DNA of 64,000 bases from Pteria penguin (GCA_035048485.1 CM068583.1:42329542-42393541), one strand, 5' to 3'; shown: positions 13,101 to 28,100, counted from the stretch's first letter. Translations and numbers: made by a program. The notes: generated from the sequence alone by a model not told the origin.

Positions 13101-16100
13101 CCCATTCATGTAATATCATGTGCCATCTGGTCGTAAAACACCGCCGTTCCTGAAAACCAAAATTTTTGTTTTTATAACATCAACACTTAAAGCCCATTTT
13201 TCAGTGTAATTTTGGAATGAATTCAACATAAGTTGTAAATCAGAAGCTGACTGGGCTAACATAACCATATCATCGGCATACATTAATAAAAAGAGGGATA
13301 ATCTTGCAGTTCTATGGGAGCATTTTCCTTTATCAAAAATTCATTCTCACAGTCATTGACATATAAAGAAAAAAGGAGTGGAGATATTATCTACCCTTAT
13401 AAAACGTTAAGATTATTAACAAAGAAATCTGATAAATTCCTTTCCGAAAGAACACATGACTTGATATTATTATACAATGAACGTAAAACGCTAAAAAGCT
13501 TGCCCCTTATTCCCAACAAGGAAATTTCCTTCCACAACTTCACTCTATCTACAGTATCGAAAATCAACAAAACAACTATACAATCTCTGTTTCTTTGAAA
13601 TTTTCTTATTTAGAATAGTTTGTAGAGCAGCAAAAATAGCATCAATGGTACCTAAAGAAAGATCTCAAACCAAACTGTGCATCAGTAATGACGTCATTAT
13701 CTTCTGACCAAGACATGAGCTTTTTATTCAGTATTGAAGTAAACAGTTCAGTGAAACACCTCACTAAGCTAATACCGCGGTAATTTGCTGGGTCTGTAGT
13801 AACCCCCTTTTTGTATATTGGTACAAAAAGTGAGGGACATAATATCTTTGGGGAAATATCCAGTAGCAAATATGGTGTTGAATGTAGTATGTTGTATGGT
13901 AACAGGAATTCTTTAAAAATGATGAAATACTCATTAATAATGCAATCTTGTTCATGACTCTTACCGGACTTTTACCCCTTGATGGCATCTTCAATTTCTT
14001 TTAAGCTTATTTCTTTCTCAAGTTTTTCAAAACTAGTACTATCATCAATAATACCAAAATCATTTTGAGGATCATGATTACCATCAGAACAAAGGGATTT
14101 TAAATGATCGTGCAAGTCTTCTAATGAAACGTTAAAATTGTTTGTTTTATGTTTTGAAAATTTTGAGAAAAATAATTCAGGATTGGACTTGCGTATTCTT
14201 TCTAACATATCACCTTCCTCATACAAGAATTTTCTTTTACGTCTCTGTTTATACACTTTGTATTTCCATTAACATTAAATTAAAAATCAATGGTTGTCAT
14301 TTGATATGTCCTTATTAAAATCTCTTAATGATTTACGATGAACACTGTAAAGGCGTTTACATTCAAAATTAAACCAAAGCTTATTATATTTTGGTTCAGC
14401 AATACCTTTTTTCACATACAAGCATGCAAAATAGTACCATCTTTGTGAATAGTAGGCACCTGGTGATAATCAGACTAAAGATTTTACACAGGTTTCTAAA
14501 TTATTTTCTTGTGTGACATTAATTTTTCATTGTTCAAGAGTGTGAAACTTTCATGTACTATATCCGATGTGGCTAACATTGAGGTATTTGCCATGGTTTA
14601 CCATGGTTTGACCGTGCGTGAAAGCTAATCACAGGTAGCAAAGTTAACCCAGGTAACAAGAGAAATCTAAATGTATAAAAATATATCCTCATCAAATTTA
14701 GCAAAAATGGAGCAGCAAAAACACGTGAAAATGATGTACATCCATTCTAGTTATAATAACAAACAACAACTTTCTCTCAACTTGACCTTGACCTTCACAA
14801 GGGTGTGTCTTTACCTTCACTCAAGGTCACTGTTAGCCCATGAATAATTTTTGTTATTCAATTTTTTTGCCAAATGGGTATTTGTCCCATTAGTACATTT
14901 CTGGTTAAATAGACAAAATTTCAACATCAAAAATGTACAATATCTCAGAAATTGGACATTCTTGTCTTATACCAAGTGACATATTGATTGGCATATTGCC
15001 CTTGAGATTGTTTGTTCACATTCATGTATATATACAGTGCAGAATTATATTGTTTCGTCAGGGCATTCACGGCAGGTGTGGCTAGCCAAACAGGAGACGC
15101 TCACTCCTACCGGGCACCTGGTCTCACCTCTGAATTTCAGGGGTCCGTGAATGTTCACTGTGGTACATTGTTGTTAGTGCCATGGACACGTGACACCAGT
15201 TATTTTCGTATTTGAGATTCAAACCATGTTTTGTTATAAAGAAAATAGGACTATCATACAAGATATGTATCGATTTTATGAAATGTACACCAAAATTGAA
15301 TTTATATATTTGTAAAAACAAATATATCCTTTGTGCTGAATCAAATGATTTTTAGAAATCTAGAAATAACATAATTTTATCTTGATCATTCTCTTCACAT
15401 TATTGAAATATATATAAAATTAACCTCAAGTTTCCTTCTTTTTAATATTCCTTGTAAATAAGCATTTTGACTTTTATGCATTGATTTATCATCTATAACT
15501 TCTTGCAATGGTTAAGCAAAGATTAAAGTAATTCTATTTTAATCTGTATTGGTAAGAGAAGACAGAAGACATATGAATAAGTTGTATGGCACAAATCACG
15601 ACATGCACATAAAACATGATTATAGTCCAATAAACACACAAAACACCGTTACAAAAATGTTTTATTGTATTACAGTTACTATACCGACTTAGGACGGTCA
15701 AGTAAAGTAACAAACATCACTCAGTTGGTGTGGTTATTGGTTAACCGGTTTACGGGCACCCATCTTCCCGCCAAAGCAGCCCAATCAAAGGACACGCATT
15801 TAAAACTCTATAAATAATCAGACGTTGTAAAAATTTTAAAAAGGCACTATCACTCGCAGCCTGAATTTACAGCTTTTGAAAAGAAAATCATTGATTTGCT
15901 ATTTTTGTAGGCTTCCCAAAGATACAAACTTTTCGTTAATATAAGAATTTAAAACTTTACTTTTGCTATTCAGGGGTCCGTGAATGTCTACTGTGGTACA
16001 TTGTTGTTAGTGCCATAGTCATGTGACACCAGTTACTTTCGTATTTTGCAAAGATCATGCATTGTTTATAAAATGAAATGAATTCTTGTGAGGTGCACAT

Positions 16101-19100
16101 TAATTGGCCATTTTTATCGAAAGCACCGCCTTCGTGCATGTTCAATAATATTTTTCGAAGCGAATCGTAAACAAAATTATCAACAAAATGGAGAAAGTGA
16201 ATAGGAAACAGGGGAAAAAAGAATTTGTTTAGTAATTCGGAGATGAAAAGTAGAAAAAAAGAGATGTGAATAAAGACATCTTTGTCATTTTAATGCGGTC
16301 ACATGATTGATGGCTCATGAATATTCATTATCTATGAAATTGCAGAGAAAAGCACGATATTTCCGACGCTGGCATCTCGTTTATGGTACAATATTTTCAA
16401 AAGATTTTTTGGTAAATCTTCGAAGTAATGTCTAATATATACATATGTAAACTTAAAAGCCTATATAATAAGTTTCAAAACTTATGAATACGCTGATGGA
16501 TAGTGTTCCTTTAGCACGAAACGTTTTATGGAATGATATGCTAGAATCAAAAATATGTTAAGCGATATCAACATAAGTCAGCATTGTTCTGTCTGTCTGT
16601 AAGAGAGCTCAGCATCTTGATTTGTAGGAGTTCCGACTAACAGTCACAGGGGACAAGGCTCAAGACCTTGTCCTATCTGAAAAAGAATGGACAAAGCCCG
16701 TCACGCAGTTCCCACTACCCTGTTATTCGACGTGCAATAAGGCTTTTTGCGATGATCTCGGGGTCATACTGTCGATGTCGGTGGCTTTTAATTCTTTTAT
16801 ACCCGACGAGATGAAATTATTGGAACCTTAGACCCTATTTAGTTTGTACACTAGATCTCCTGTAGAAACTGGATGAGGAATTCCGCTGGATACATATTGT
16901 TGAAAAGTAATATCGAAGAAAGAAAAGTTACTGACTCAGCTGTATGACAGAAGTCACTACGGAAATATGCAATATACAATGTAATGATATGAAAAAAATA
17001 CCGATACCGACTTGGGACAGTCATTTGGTATGACACTAGTCAATCAATTGGTGTGGTTAACCGGTTTACGGGCCCACCTTCCCACTAACAAGTCCAAATT
17101 AAGATTAAATGTCTGAATAAGATCTGTATTCCAAGATAAAGTGTCTGAGTAAGATCTGTAAAATTTACCAGACGTTTTCCGAATTTACGATCTTTATAGC
17201 CCTAAGTCAGAAGTTTCATAGTGGTCTGATTATTGTTTTTAGTGTGAAAATTCAAAACGTTAGTGCAATTTCTGGCAAATCGAACCTGTTGACTAATATA
17301 AGTACATGTACCAAGACTAAATAGATTGCATTTTTTTTGGTCTTGTTTCTTTTTTAGATAGTAAGGTTAAAATTCAAAGTCTTTCTGTGAAACTCATTTC
17401 ACCCATCTCAGATATCTCTACTTTGGCTTCATAAATGGTAAAATTCATAGAATATTTGTAAAACTTGCAAAGAATTCCATCTATACCGGGAGACTAGTTA
17501 CTATTCATATTTATCATTTATACAATTAATTTTATATAATTTTTCATAAGAAAAAACAAATTTCGCCCATAATATCATTTTCTGGATATACTTTGTCTAG
17601 TCAGTTCTCAATTTTTCGGTAATATTTGACGATAGACTTCTAGCTCCAAAACCTTAGAAGTATTTAGTATTTTTTACCTGTCATGAGTCTATTTTGCTCT
17701 GGATTTTAATGGAGTTGTTTTTGATTTTGTATCATAAATATCGTTTAATCTATATCTATATTCTATTTTCCTACGTAAAGTGAATCAACAAATTTGATTC
17801 ATCTGTTTGTATAAATTTTTTTTCAAGCTTATTGATTTCATTTGATCTATTTAAATGATGTTGTTCAGAAAATGATAAAGACAACGTTTTACTCTGTATT
17901 TAGATATTTCCCACCTATCCATGTACGATAGGGTATTTTAGAGATTGTTTACTATCGTCACTTTGTCTTGTTTATATCCTGAAGTACCTTGTAAAGATGG
18001 GTGTGTTAGGTTTTCAGTATCCATTCCCTTTTTATGCCCCCGGATCGATATATCTTGAGTATATTGTTTTTGTCTTGTTTGTTTGTCTGTCTGTTGTCAA
18101 CTTTCACCTTGTTTTGGTTGGTGAGGGATAGAGACATGCATACTCAGCTAATGAAGCCCTTTCAAATGACACCAAGATCAATGACCTTTTGACCTTGACA
18201 ATGACGTTCACGCTAAAAATAGCTTTTTGGACTTTGTTCATGAAATGAAAAGTTTGATAAACTGTGGTTTGTGATCCTAGTTCCATTAGGATATAAACCT
18301 TTAGTCTGTATCATTATTTTTCGATTACAAAAATAAAAGCTTTACTTATAAAGTATGTCTTGCTTTATGAGCATTATTTGCATAAAAGTAAATATAGCTA
18401 TATAAAGATTATGTTGATCATGCCATAAAATCAATCAGATCTAACATTTCAGTCATATCATTTAGGTGTTTATAACGTTTATCATTATTTCTGTCTTTAC
18501 GACATTTAAAGTCCTTAACAAAATAACATTGTGTATGTTTAAAGCATGATGTAACACTTTGAAAGAATTTAATTTCATGTATCTATACGCTTATAGATTA
18601 TTTAACATATGCAAGTAATTAAAACCAAACGTAGCTATTGCAAATTATCCTGTTGTATTCAATTTAATAATATGAATACATTATATTATTTGACAAATTT
18701 GTTTTCGTCCATTCATCTGTACTGTATGAGGTTCAAAATAACCTTCGTGGCATTGGTACTCTTATTACCGTATTACCAGAAATTTTCGCTAGATACTATT
18801 TTTTGCTATATTCGTGAGTAATTTGAACACGCGAAAAATAATTTACCGTGAAAATTTGTATTCCAGACATGGGGACCAAACTGGTATTAATATTATCCCT
18901 GTTCCTCAGTGGACCATGGACGTCTAGAGGGCAAAACAAGAAGAAATCCAGGGGATCGACGACAAACTCAAACATGTATATACAATTTTAAAACCCTAAT
19001 TGATAAAGCCCATGATTTTGTTATGCCAGTGGTTTCACAAATTTATCGATAGCTAACAAGTAATTATCAACACTTGAATGAATACACCATATGGCAATCA

Positions 19101-22100
19101 AAGCTATTGTACGTGTCCGTATTCCCTTAATTAGTTTGTTTACATATTTATTTATTGTTTGAAGGTACTTTCACAGGGGCAATGGACGGAGTGTTCCTTT
19201 CTATGCTCATTTATGGTGGGAAGACTGATAAGTGCCACCCAAATTTCCGATTCCTCTCCGAATTCCACATAACTCATTCCGAAAAACCACTGGGCAAACG
19301 AGGAAACAATGATTCAGTATGTTGAAAAAAATATATGCCCGTATGTGTCGAATAAAATTTAGGAATTTTATCTGTCGCTTGGTAAAAACCTTCTTGTCAT
19401 TTTGACTGCTTCCGTTAACAAATTACAAATAATATCCGTTCAAATCAAAGTTTCTCCTTTACTCAACAATTACGTCGATTACACCGACAAGTTACAAACC
19501 GTAGATTTGAGATGAAACAAGTGCAGTGATACATATAGGTAAACTGATTCACAGAGATGCGGGTATAGCTTGTCGTCTGTCCAGTTGTTTGACCAGAGTC
19601 GTTTTTATTTCATAGTTCAAGGATATGTATTTTTTTAAATCGCGAAAAATTGTATTTGCGAAAATAAAGATACCCTTTTCTGATACTGAATCGCGAAATC
19701 TTATATTCGCGAAAATTTCCGGTTATACGATAAATCTCTCCTATTTTAAAGGGGTTTTTTGTCTTTAAGTTTCATTTGCATAGATAAAAAAATACTTAAA
19801 AGATTTGATCTGTAGTTATACTGAAATGTAGTTAACTCAACAGTTTTTCAAAAGAGCCCTCATTAACATACTCTCAGTTTTAAAATCTACAAAATGAACT
19901 TTCAACGATCATTATCCTCATAGACAGAGGTATTTCCCTCGTTTTATAACTGGTAAAGCATTCTTCATAGTATTAGTTAATTCCTGAAACTTTCGTTAAA
20001 ACGAAGTATAACATGCAGCCTATATGATAAAAAGAAAAGAAAATTGAATATCAGTATTCAGTGTATTAATTTGTAATTGTTCCTCTAGGAATGTGCATAC
20101 TTTATATATTGTATATCATGGCATGTAAAATTTTATGACTAAACAATAAATCAAAGTTTTACATACTCCGCTTAGATTACCATCTGTGTCCACTATTCAT
20201 TTTCCTAAGTAAAAGGTTATTCAGTACTCATGAAGTTAATATTTCTCCTCTAAAATTTAACTATCCTTGTAATCATTCCAAAGTAGCTTCGGAAATCTAA
20301 TCATAGCTGGTATTCTAAGATTTCTATGCGCAACGCTAAGTGATGGCTTACTCCGCATCACATCTCTTGTAAGTCCAGCATTAAATCCACTGTAAATGGT
20401 AACACTTACAATATTAAAATAAACGAAGACATCAGATAACATACCTCCAATTTAATATATGTATATAACTTGACTAGCAAAGGGATGTGGGGTTCAGTAT
20501 GTAGGCGAACATTGACAGGCCGTTTTCGTAATCATTTATTTGAAATCAGATACAACTTTAGACGTTAATACAAGAACTTTCTAAACTACTAGTAAGGATT
20601 ATCTCCCTCAAGCATAGCTCTGTCCTTAGATTCTTTGGTTCACTTTTCGGTCATTTTGGTTTCAACACTGCTCTTCAAATATTTATATATTTTGAGAGTT
20701 CCAATCATTTGGCCACGAAAATCACTGAAGAGACATAAGTTGTCGAAATGCGCATATAGTGCACTAAAGTGTAAGGTATATATGTTCTATATTTATTTTT
20801 TACAACCACTTCATCAAATATAATCACACTATTGATATTGTGTTATAACTTCTATTGAAAACATTACAAAACTACCTGGAGAAACCAAATCTGAAATGAA
20901 AAAACGACGTTTAGTTGCTAAACTTGATTGGATTAAACATTTACAAATCCCATATCCCCTTGGTCTCAGATGACCAAATTTTTCAACAAAGTAACATTGC
21001 CTCCTACCATAACAATATTAATATATTTCATTAAGACCAGATATTAAGAGGAAACACAGGTTGCACGGTCGTCGCCTTAATGGCAACCGCAGAAGACATG
21101 GTAGATTAACTAGGTCATTAGACGATCTACTGCGGACATCCAGAAATAATGGTCGTCACGAACTTCTACATGCACTATCGTCTATTCCGATCGCCAGATT
21201 GAAACCTATCCTGTATAAGGCTGATTTAAGAAGTAAACCTTATACGGATTGATTTAGACTTTTTAAAAAATTGTTTTACAATTTTCAGATAACAAACTGT
21301 ATCCACGTATACCATCGCTTCCTCCTAAATCGCATTTTATCAATATTAAATTTGTAAACAGGTTTAGTCCGGTTTAATATTTCTAAAGTTCTTCATGATC
21401 ATAGAGTCAAATCTAAAATTCCGCAGTATTTCGAGAATCTTGATTTGCTATCAGTACAAAAATACGTTATAGAAACTTTGTTTTTAAATACAGTGCAGTT
21501 ACATATAATCCTAATACTTTTGACTATATTCTAACTTCCTGTTCATGCAATAAATCTAAATTAATTTATCAGTCTGCGGGTCATTTTATTACAGATGATC
21601 TTAATTGTATTTCTCACAAATGTCTACGTTGGCTTTTAATAAATGGCCTAAGTATAGATAACCTTACAGGATAGATTTTACCAAATGCCGGGATATTGTT
21701 AAAGAAGCACTAAGTACGTATTGTAAACGATGGTGTAAAAAAGCAGGTGTAAAATACATGCCTTGAATGACCGGAAATGTGAAATCTTAAAAACAATCCT
21801 TATATATCGATAATTTTACATTTAATCCCCATTTATTCAAACAACAACATACTACATCGGTCCAGTCCGTAAAGAAAAGAAAATGGATTACAAAATACTG
21901 ATGTTTTCGTACCTGCTGACAAAGCAGCTAATAATACATGTATTATCGTTGTTTGAAAATATACTATATTGCAGTTCTTAAAACTGAATTGAACTCTTAA
22001 TCCCATTGTTGAAGGAAAAAATCCTATCAGACCATTCAGTTTAAACATAGATAAGAATTATCTTCCAACCATGTATTGGCTTCCCAAATTACACAAAAGT

Positions 22101-25100
22101 CATATAAATCACGTTTCATATCAAATTCCAGTCATTGCTTTACAACTATGCTTTCTAAACACATTACCTCCGCTCTAACTTCAGTTAAGAACATGTTATA
22201 AAATACTGCAATACTGTTTTAACAATACTAACGTCAATTACTTTTGGTCCATCAAACATTCTAGCGAAGTCATTGATAAATTTTGTTTGAGAAATTTTGA
22301 AGCTAATCAAGTTTCTACGTTTGATTATTCGATAATATATACCTCTCTGTCTTATGATTTAATCAAAACCAATTTGTTGTCGCTCATACACTGGTGTTTC
22401 AACAGAGAGTCTAAATTATACCGCTGTACTTCAGTTACATCTGGATTTTTCTCAAATAAACAATATGATAATTATAAATATTTGACTTGTACTGAGCTAA
22501 GTAATACCTTCACATTTTGATGGATTGAATTTTGTGCAGTTTAATGGCAAGATTTATCAATAGATTATTGGGATTCCTATGGGCACTAATTGCGCTCCCC
22601 TTATAGCAGATTTATTTTCACATTACTATGAGAGGGGCTTCATGCATTCGATTCAAATGTCGAAACGTTTCGACCTTATTGATAAGTTTAATGACACCTC
22701 TAGATATCTTGGTGATATTTTAGTAATCGATAACCCTGAGATTGAAAAATACATTTCTGACATTTATCCACCTGAACTCCAATTAAACAAAGCCAATACT
22801 TCTGATCAGGAAACGTCTTTCTTGGTTCAACTTTACATACAGATACATCGATGAAGTTTTGTCGATTAACAACCCTGTATTTAAAGATCACCTCAAATAT
22901 CATAAATCCTCGAGATAACTCGAGATAAAAGATACAACTGAGAGCGCATCTTCTGCTTTATACCTCGATATATTCCTATCAATTAGTGACGATGGTTCAT
23001 TAATAAACTCTCGCTATGACAAACGTGATGATTTTAGTTATATTATATCCAACTTCCCTTTTCTGACTAGCAACATACCTTCTATTCCCGCATATGGCAT
23101 CTTTATTTCACAGCTTAAACGCTGTGCCAGGGCATGCTCTAAATACGAAAATTTCGTCCTGAGAGCGAGGCGTCTTGCTACGAAACTACTCTCACATGGA
23201 TACAGGGATATATTGAGGAACGTTTGAAATTGTCACTGAGGATGTTCTATGGTCGATATAGGAATCTGATACAGATTAAGATCCCCTTTCAAGAATGTTA
23301 ACCGACATTTTGGGTTCTGGCAATACAAAATTACCATTTTAACTTTTTACTATTCTTGATTTGACGTATTATGTATATATACAGAAATTTGTTCACGTGC
23401 ATTTTCGACGCTTGAATTTTAGTTAAACAACATTTCATACCGTTAATAGGATACTTTGACTTCGTGTTCTCGTATCTTTCATGTGTTCATATGTGTATAT
23501 TTATGTCGTTACTTCCTCGACTTGACAAGTTGTTGCCGAATTTTTGCGACAGGTGTTGTGTGCAGCTAGGGGACACTTTCTCCTCCCATGCACCTGGTCT
23601 CACCTCGTTTTTATTGGGGTTCGCATTTGTCTGAATATTACACTATACACGATATTGTCCTTTTATTTCATGGACTATGAGATGTTGTTAACCCTTCCAA
23701 GGCTCAAATGAACTATTGTGATCAATCGTTTTCCGTCGTCCGTCCGTCTACAGTCCATCGTCCGTCGTTAACTTTTCACATTTTCGACTCCTTTTTCAGA
23801 ACTGCTGAGCAGAATTTGATGAAACTTGGTATGCATGAAGTACTCATGGTCAAGTGTTGTTGTTTTCGTCCAGATCCGTCAACAGGTGTCGCCACCACAG
23901 GCAAAAGTAGGTCACAGAGGGTACCCACCTTTAACAAACGTCTTCAAACCTGTGGCATACAGAGACAAACTGGATGCATAGGAATGATCTAGACAGATGT
24001 GTGAAGAAGTGTTGTTATTTTTGGTTCTGTTCCGAAATGAAATTTTTGACGTTTTTTCAACTTTTTTTTGGACTTTGTAATTTCAATGCAGAAAAGTGTC
24101 ATGTTTTTCAGTTAATTGATATAAATGATGATTTCTTATGGACTATTTTGATCATAATTATGATAAGGAATATTATTGTGAAAGAATTTTGTCAATATCT
24201 CAATTTTGGGATTTTTTATGAATTTTTTATGAAAAAAAAAAGAAGGGGTGGGCCATTTTTCACATTTTCAACTTTTTCTGCAAAACTGTTCGAAGGATTT
24301 TTAATAAATCTTAGTAGAAATAAATCACTTATGATCCCTTTCAAATTCTGTTATTTTCATTTAGAGCTTTTCACAGGTGGCGCCACCACAGTCAAAAGTA
24401 GGTCACAAAAGAGTACCCTCCTTTGACAATCTTCTTCTTCATACTTGCTGTATACAGAGACAAAGAGAATGCATAGAAATGATCTAGAGGGAAAAGTGAA
24501 GAAGTTTTATCATTTTGGTTCCTTTCCAAAATCAAATTTTAGAAATTTTTTCGACATTTTTTGTAGACTTGGTGATTTCAATGCAGAAAAGTGTCATATT
24601 TCCTAGTTAATTGATAATGATGATTTCTTATGGACTATTTTGATCATAATTATGGTAATGAATGTTATTTTGAAGAATTTTGACAATATCTCAATTTTTG
24701 GATTTTCAGTCAATTTTTAAGGCTTCCAAATGAGGGTGTATAGGGACATTTCTTCACATTTTTAACTTCTGCTGATATACCACATGAAAGAAAGATTTTA
24801 ATGAAACTTGGTATACATGATGTACTAAAGGTCCTCTATCAATTTTGCACATTTCATCCAAATTGGTCGACAGATGGTGCCACTATGTCTGAAAAATTGG
24901 TCTCACAATGGTACATATACCACTTGGTAATCAAAATATGGAGAGTAAGTTTTTAGATGTTTCTCAAAATTCAACATATGAAATTAGGCCATTTTAAGTT
25001 TGATCTGGACAATATTTAAAACAATTGTTGTTCATGACCCAGACTTGAAATTAGTCAACAAAAGGCCCCATCCGAAGAAACTTGTTGCCCTGAATCACAG

Positions 25101-28100
25101 CTTGCAGAGACAAAGCAAATGCTTAATATCAAAATCACCTGAATGGATGTGCAAAAAACTGTTGTTGTTTTCTATTCTGGTCTGAAATAAAATTTGACAT
25201 ATTTTCAACATTTATGTTGACTTAGTCACAGTAAATTGAGTAATGTAAAAATAAATAATTTCTGCCTTCCTGCATGACTGATAATCTAGGTACTAAGGTG
25301 GGCGATTTAAGTCCACTTGGTCCTCCTGCTACTTAGACTTAAATATCAAAATTATTAACTACAATATACATACTAAAATATATGATAAACGTAACGACTT
25401 TGGATTTCCTATTGTCATTTTCCCTTATTTAGATGGCGATGCCCCTAGACACCCGTCATATGGTATTCATATTTGTCTGTTGGTTCGGTTTGCTAGAGTC
25501 TGCAATAGCGTTTTGGTTTTTCACGCAAAAAATGATCAAATCACTTTCGAACTTTTAACTCAGGGTTATAGATTTCATAAACTTTCGGTAAATCTTACAG
25601 ACCTTATTCAGAAATTTTCTCTAAATTCGGAAATATGACTTTTCAACTATACATATCCAGCGGAATTTCTCATCTTAATATCTACGGTGATCTAGTGTAC
25701 AAACTAAGGAATGTTGAAGGTTCCGATAATTTCATATCTAGTAGTTCTAAAATAATTAAACGCCTTCGACATGGACGGCATGACCCCAAGATGCACGCAA
25801 AGACCATAGGTCTTGTATTTAGTCCCTCTATAGCCTTATAGAGACTTTAACTTGAACGCTGCACGCTGACTAACAGGGCAGTAGGGACTCTATGACGGAC
25901 CTTGTCCAAACCTTTTCAGAGGAGACAAGGTCCTGAGCCTCGTCCCCTGTTAGTTGGGACTCCTGCAGATAGAGGATTTGAGCCCCCTTACAGACGAGAA
26001 GAGCACGATGTACTGTTGATGTCACCTAAGATATTTTTGATACTAGCATATACTTCTATAGTACTTTTCGTCTTTTTATGACCTCTCCTCATGAAGTTAT
26101 AGACAATCTTCTTTCGCTAAATTTCAAAGTGACTCAGATTTCTACATTTGATTTTTCTACACTTTATACATCTCTGCCTCATGATTTGATTAAAAGCAAG
26201 TTGCTGTCTCTTATACAATGGTGTTTTCACAGAGAATCTAAAACGTACATATGTACTTCCAATAACTCCGGATTCTTTTCCAACAAACAATATACTTCAT
26301 ATAAATACTGGACTTGCAAGGAATTATGTAAAGCACTAGATTTTCTCATGAATAATATTTTTGTGCAATTTGATGGCAAGACATATCAACAAATAGTTGG
26401 GATTCCTATGGGTACTAACTGCGCGCCTCTGATAGCAGATTTATTTCTTTATTGTTATGAGGGGGATTTTATGGTTTCTCTTCAAAAATCAAAACGTTTT
26501 GACCTCATTGACAAATTTAACAATACTTGCAGATATCTGGATGACATTTTGGTTATCGACAACCCTGAATTCGAACAATTTATATCAGAAATATATCCAC
26601 CAGAGCTCACATTGAATAAAGCTAATACTTGAGATAAATCTACACCTTTCTTAGATTTAAACATCAAAATTATCAACGACCTAATATATGCTAATATTTA
26701 TGATAAACGTGAGGATTTTGGATTTCCTATTGTAAATTTCCCTTACTTGGATGTCGATGTCCCTCGACTCCCATCATATGGTATCTATATATTTCAATTA
26801 GTTCGATTTGTCAGAGGCTGCACCGATGTTTTGGACTTTCATAAACGAAATTTACAAATTACTACTAAACTTTTAACTCAGAGTTACAGATATCACAAGC
26901 TAAGAAAAACATTCGGCAAATTCTTCAGATCTTATTCAGAACTTCTATCTAAATTTGGAAATATTTCTTTTCAACAGTATGTATCCAATGGAATTTCCCA
27001 TCCTTATTTTTACGGTGATCTCGTATATAAACTAAGGAAAGTAAAAGGCTCCGATAACGTTATTTTATCATGTAATAAAATAATTAAACGTCTTCTAAAT
27101 AGACAATATGATATTGAGATCATCAAAAAGACTATAGGTCTTGTATTTGGCCCCTTTACAGCCTTATGCAGACTTTTACTTGAACGTTGCAGGCTGACCA
27201 ACAGGGCGGTGGGGACTACATGACGGGCCTTGTCCAAACCTCTTTCAGAGGAGACATGGTCCTGAACCTCGTCCCCTCTGACTGTTAGTCGGGACTCCTA
27301 CAGATCTAGGGTCTTAGCTCGCTTTCAGACTGGCAGAGCACGGTTTATCATGTTGATGTCGCATATATTTTTATACCATTATGTGTTTTACAATACCTTA
27401 CGTGTTTATATTTTTATGACCTCTCAATATGCGATACCTGTTGACCCTTGTTCTTTACATGGAGGATTATTTATAAATTTTTAAATGTACGTCCTTTGAT
27501 TGTTCTGCTGTTACGGTGATTGGGAAGGTGGGCCCGTAAACCGATTAACCACACCATTTGTTTGGCTTTTGTCAAATTAAATGACCGTCCTAAATCGGTA
27601 TCGTAATTGCACTACAATCAAATATTTTGGTAATATGTTATATGTTCTAGTATATTATTTATATTCATGTATTGTATAGCTCCATGGTGACTTCTGCCAC
27701 ATAACTGAGCCAGTAACTCCTCTTTTTTCTTTGAGAACCCTTTTGATCCTTGTTCTTTCTCTATATGGAGGATTAGTTATAAATTTTTAAATGTATTGTA
27801 CTGCTTTTACGGTGAGTGGGAAGCTGGGCGCCCGTAAACCGGTTAACCACACCAATTGATTGACGTCTGTTGCTTAAATTGACCGTCCTTAATCGGTATC
27901 TTAACTGCAGTACAATCGAATATTTTTGTTATGTCGTTCTCCGTGTTTATCATGTTTATTGTGCGAGTTCTTGGTGATTTGTGTCATTCAATTTGTTTTC
28001 TCTCTACAAATAAATTGGAATACTGGGACAGGTGTTTGTATGAATTACGAAGAAGATATGCGAGCATTTTGTGACAGTTTGATTTAAAATGGAAAACCAT

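Larger units (their letters stand above)
20470..23640 (+). pseudogene. Decayed Penelope-like retroelement with GIY-YIG remnant upstream of RT (Naiad-like order)
   Basis: In order: a GIY-YIG-like piece at 20486-20560 (CGVQYVGE, then after a one-base shift LTGRFRNHLFEI); its continuation at 20851-20968 (KSEMKKRRLVAKLDWIKHL, IPYPLGL); a basic stretch at 21061-21252 (NRRRHGRLTRSLDDLL, IPIARLKPILYKADL); an N-terminal RT-linker (IYQSAGHFITDDLNC, near 21568-21610); and the RT (FDYSIIYTSLSYDLI at 22320; GIPMGTNCAPLIADL at 22571; YLGD at 22705-22716). The second D survives but the first catalytic D is G. Many frameshifts show the copy is dead. The EN-before-RT order is the one described for the Naiad group of Penelope-like elements. 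GGTCTCACCTC text at 23600 may be its 3' end. Confidence 0.7.

Noticed and set aside
13314..13598. Plus-strand 94-codon frame
   Set aside because: It is antisense to the decayed LINE RT on the minus strand and shows no domain.
23974..24426. 150-codon frame in P450 intron 5
   Set aside because: It lies inside the 490-bp tandem repeat family, is low in complexity, and shows no domain. Sister copies are not open.
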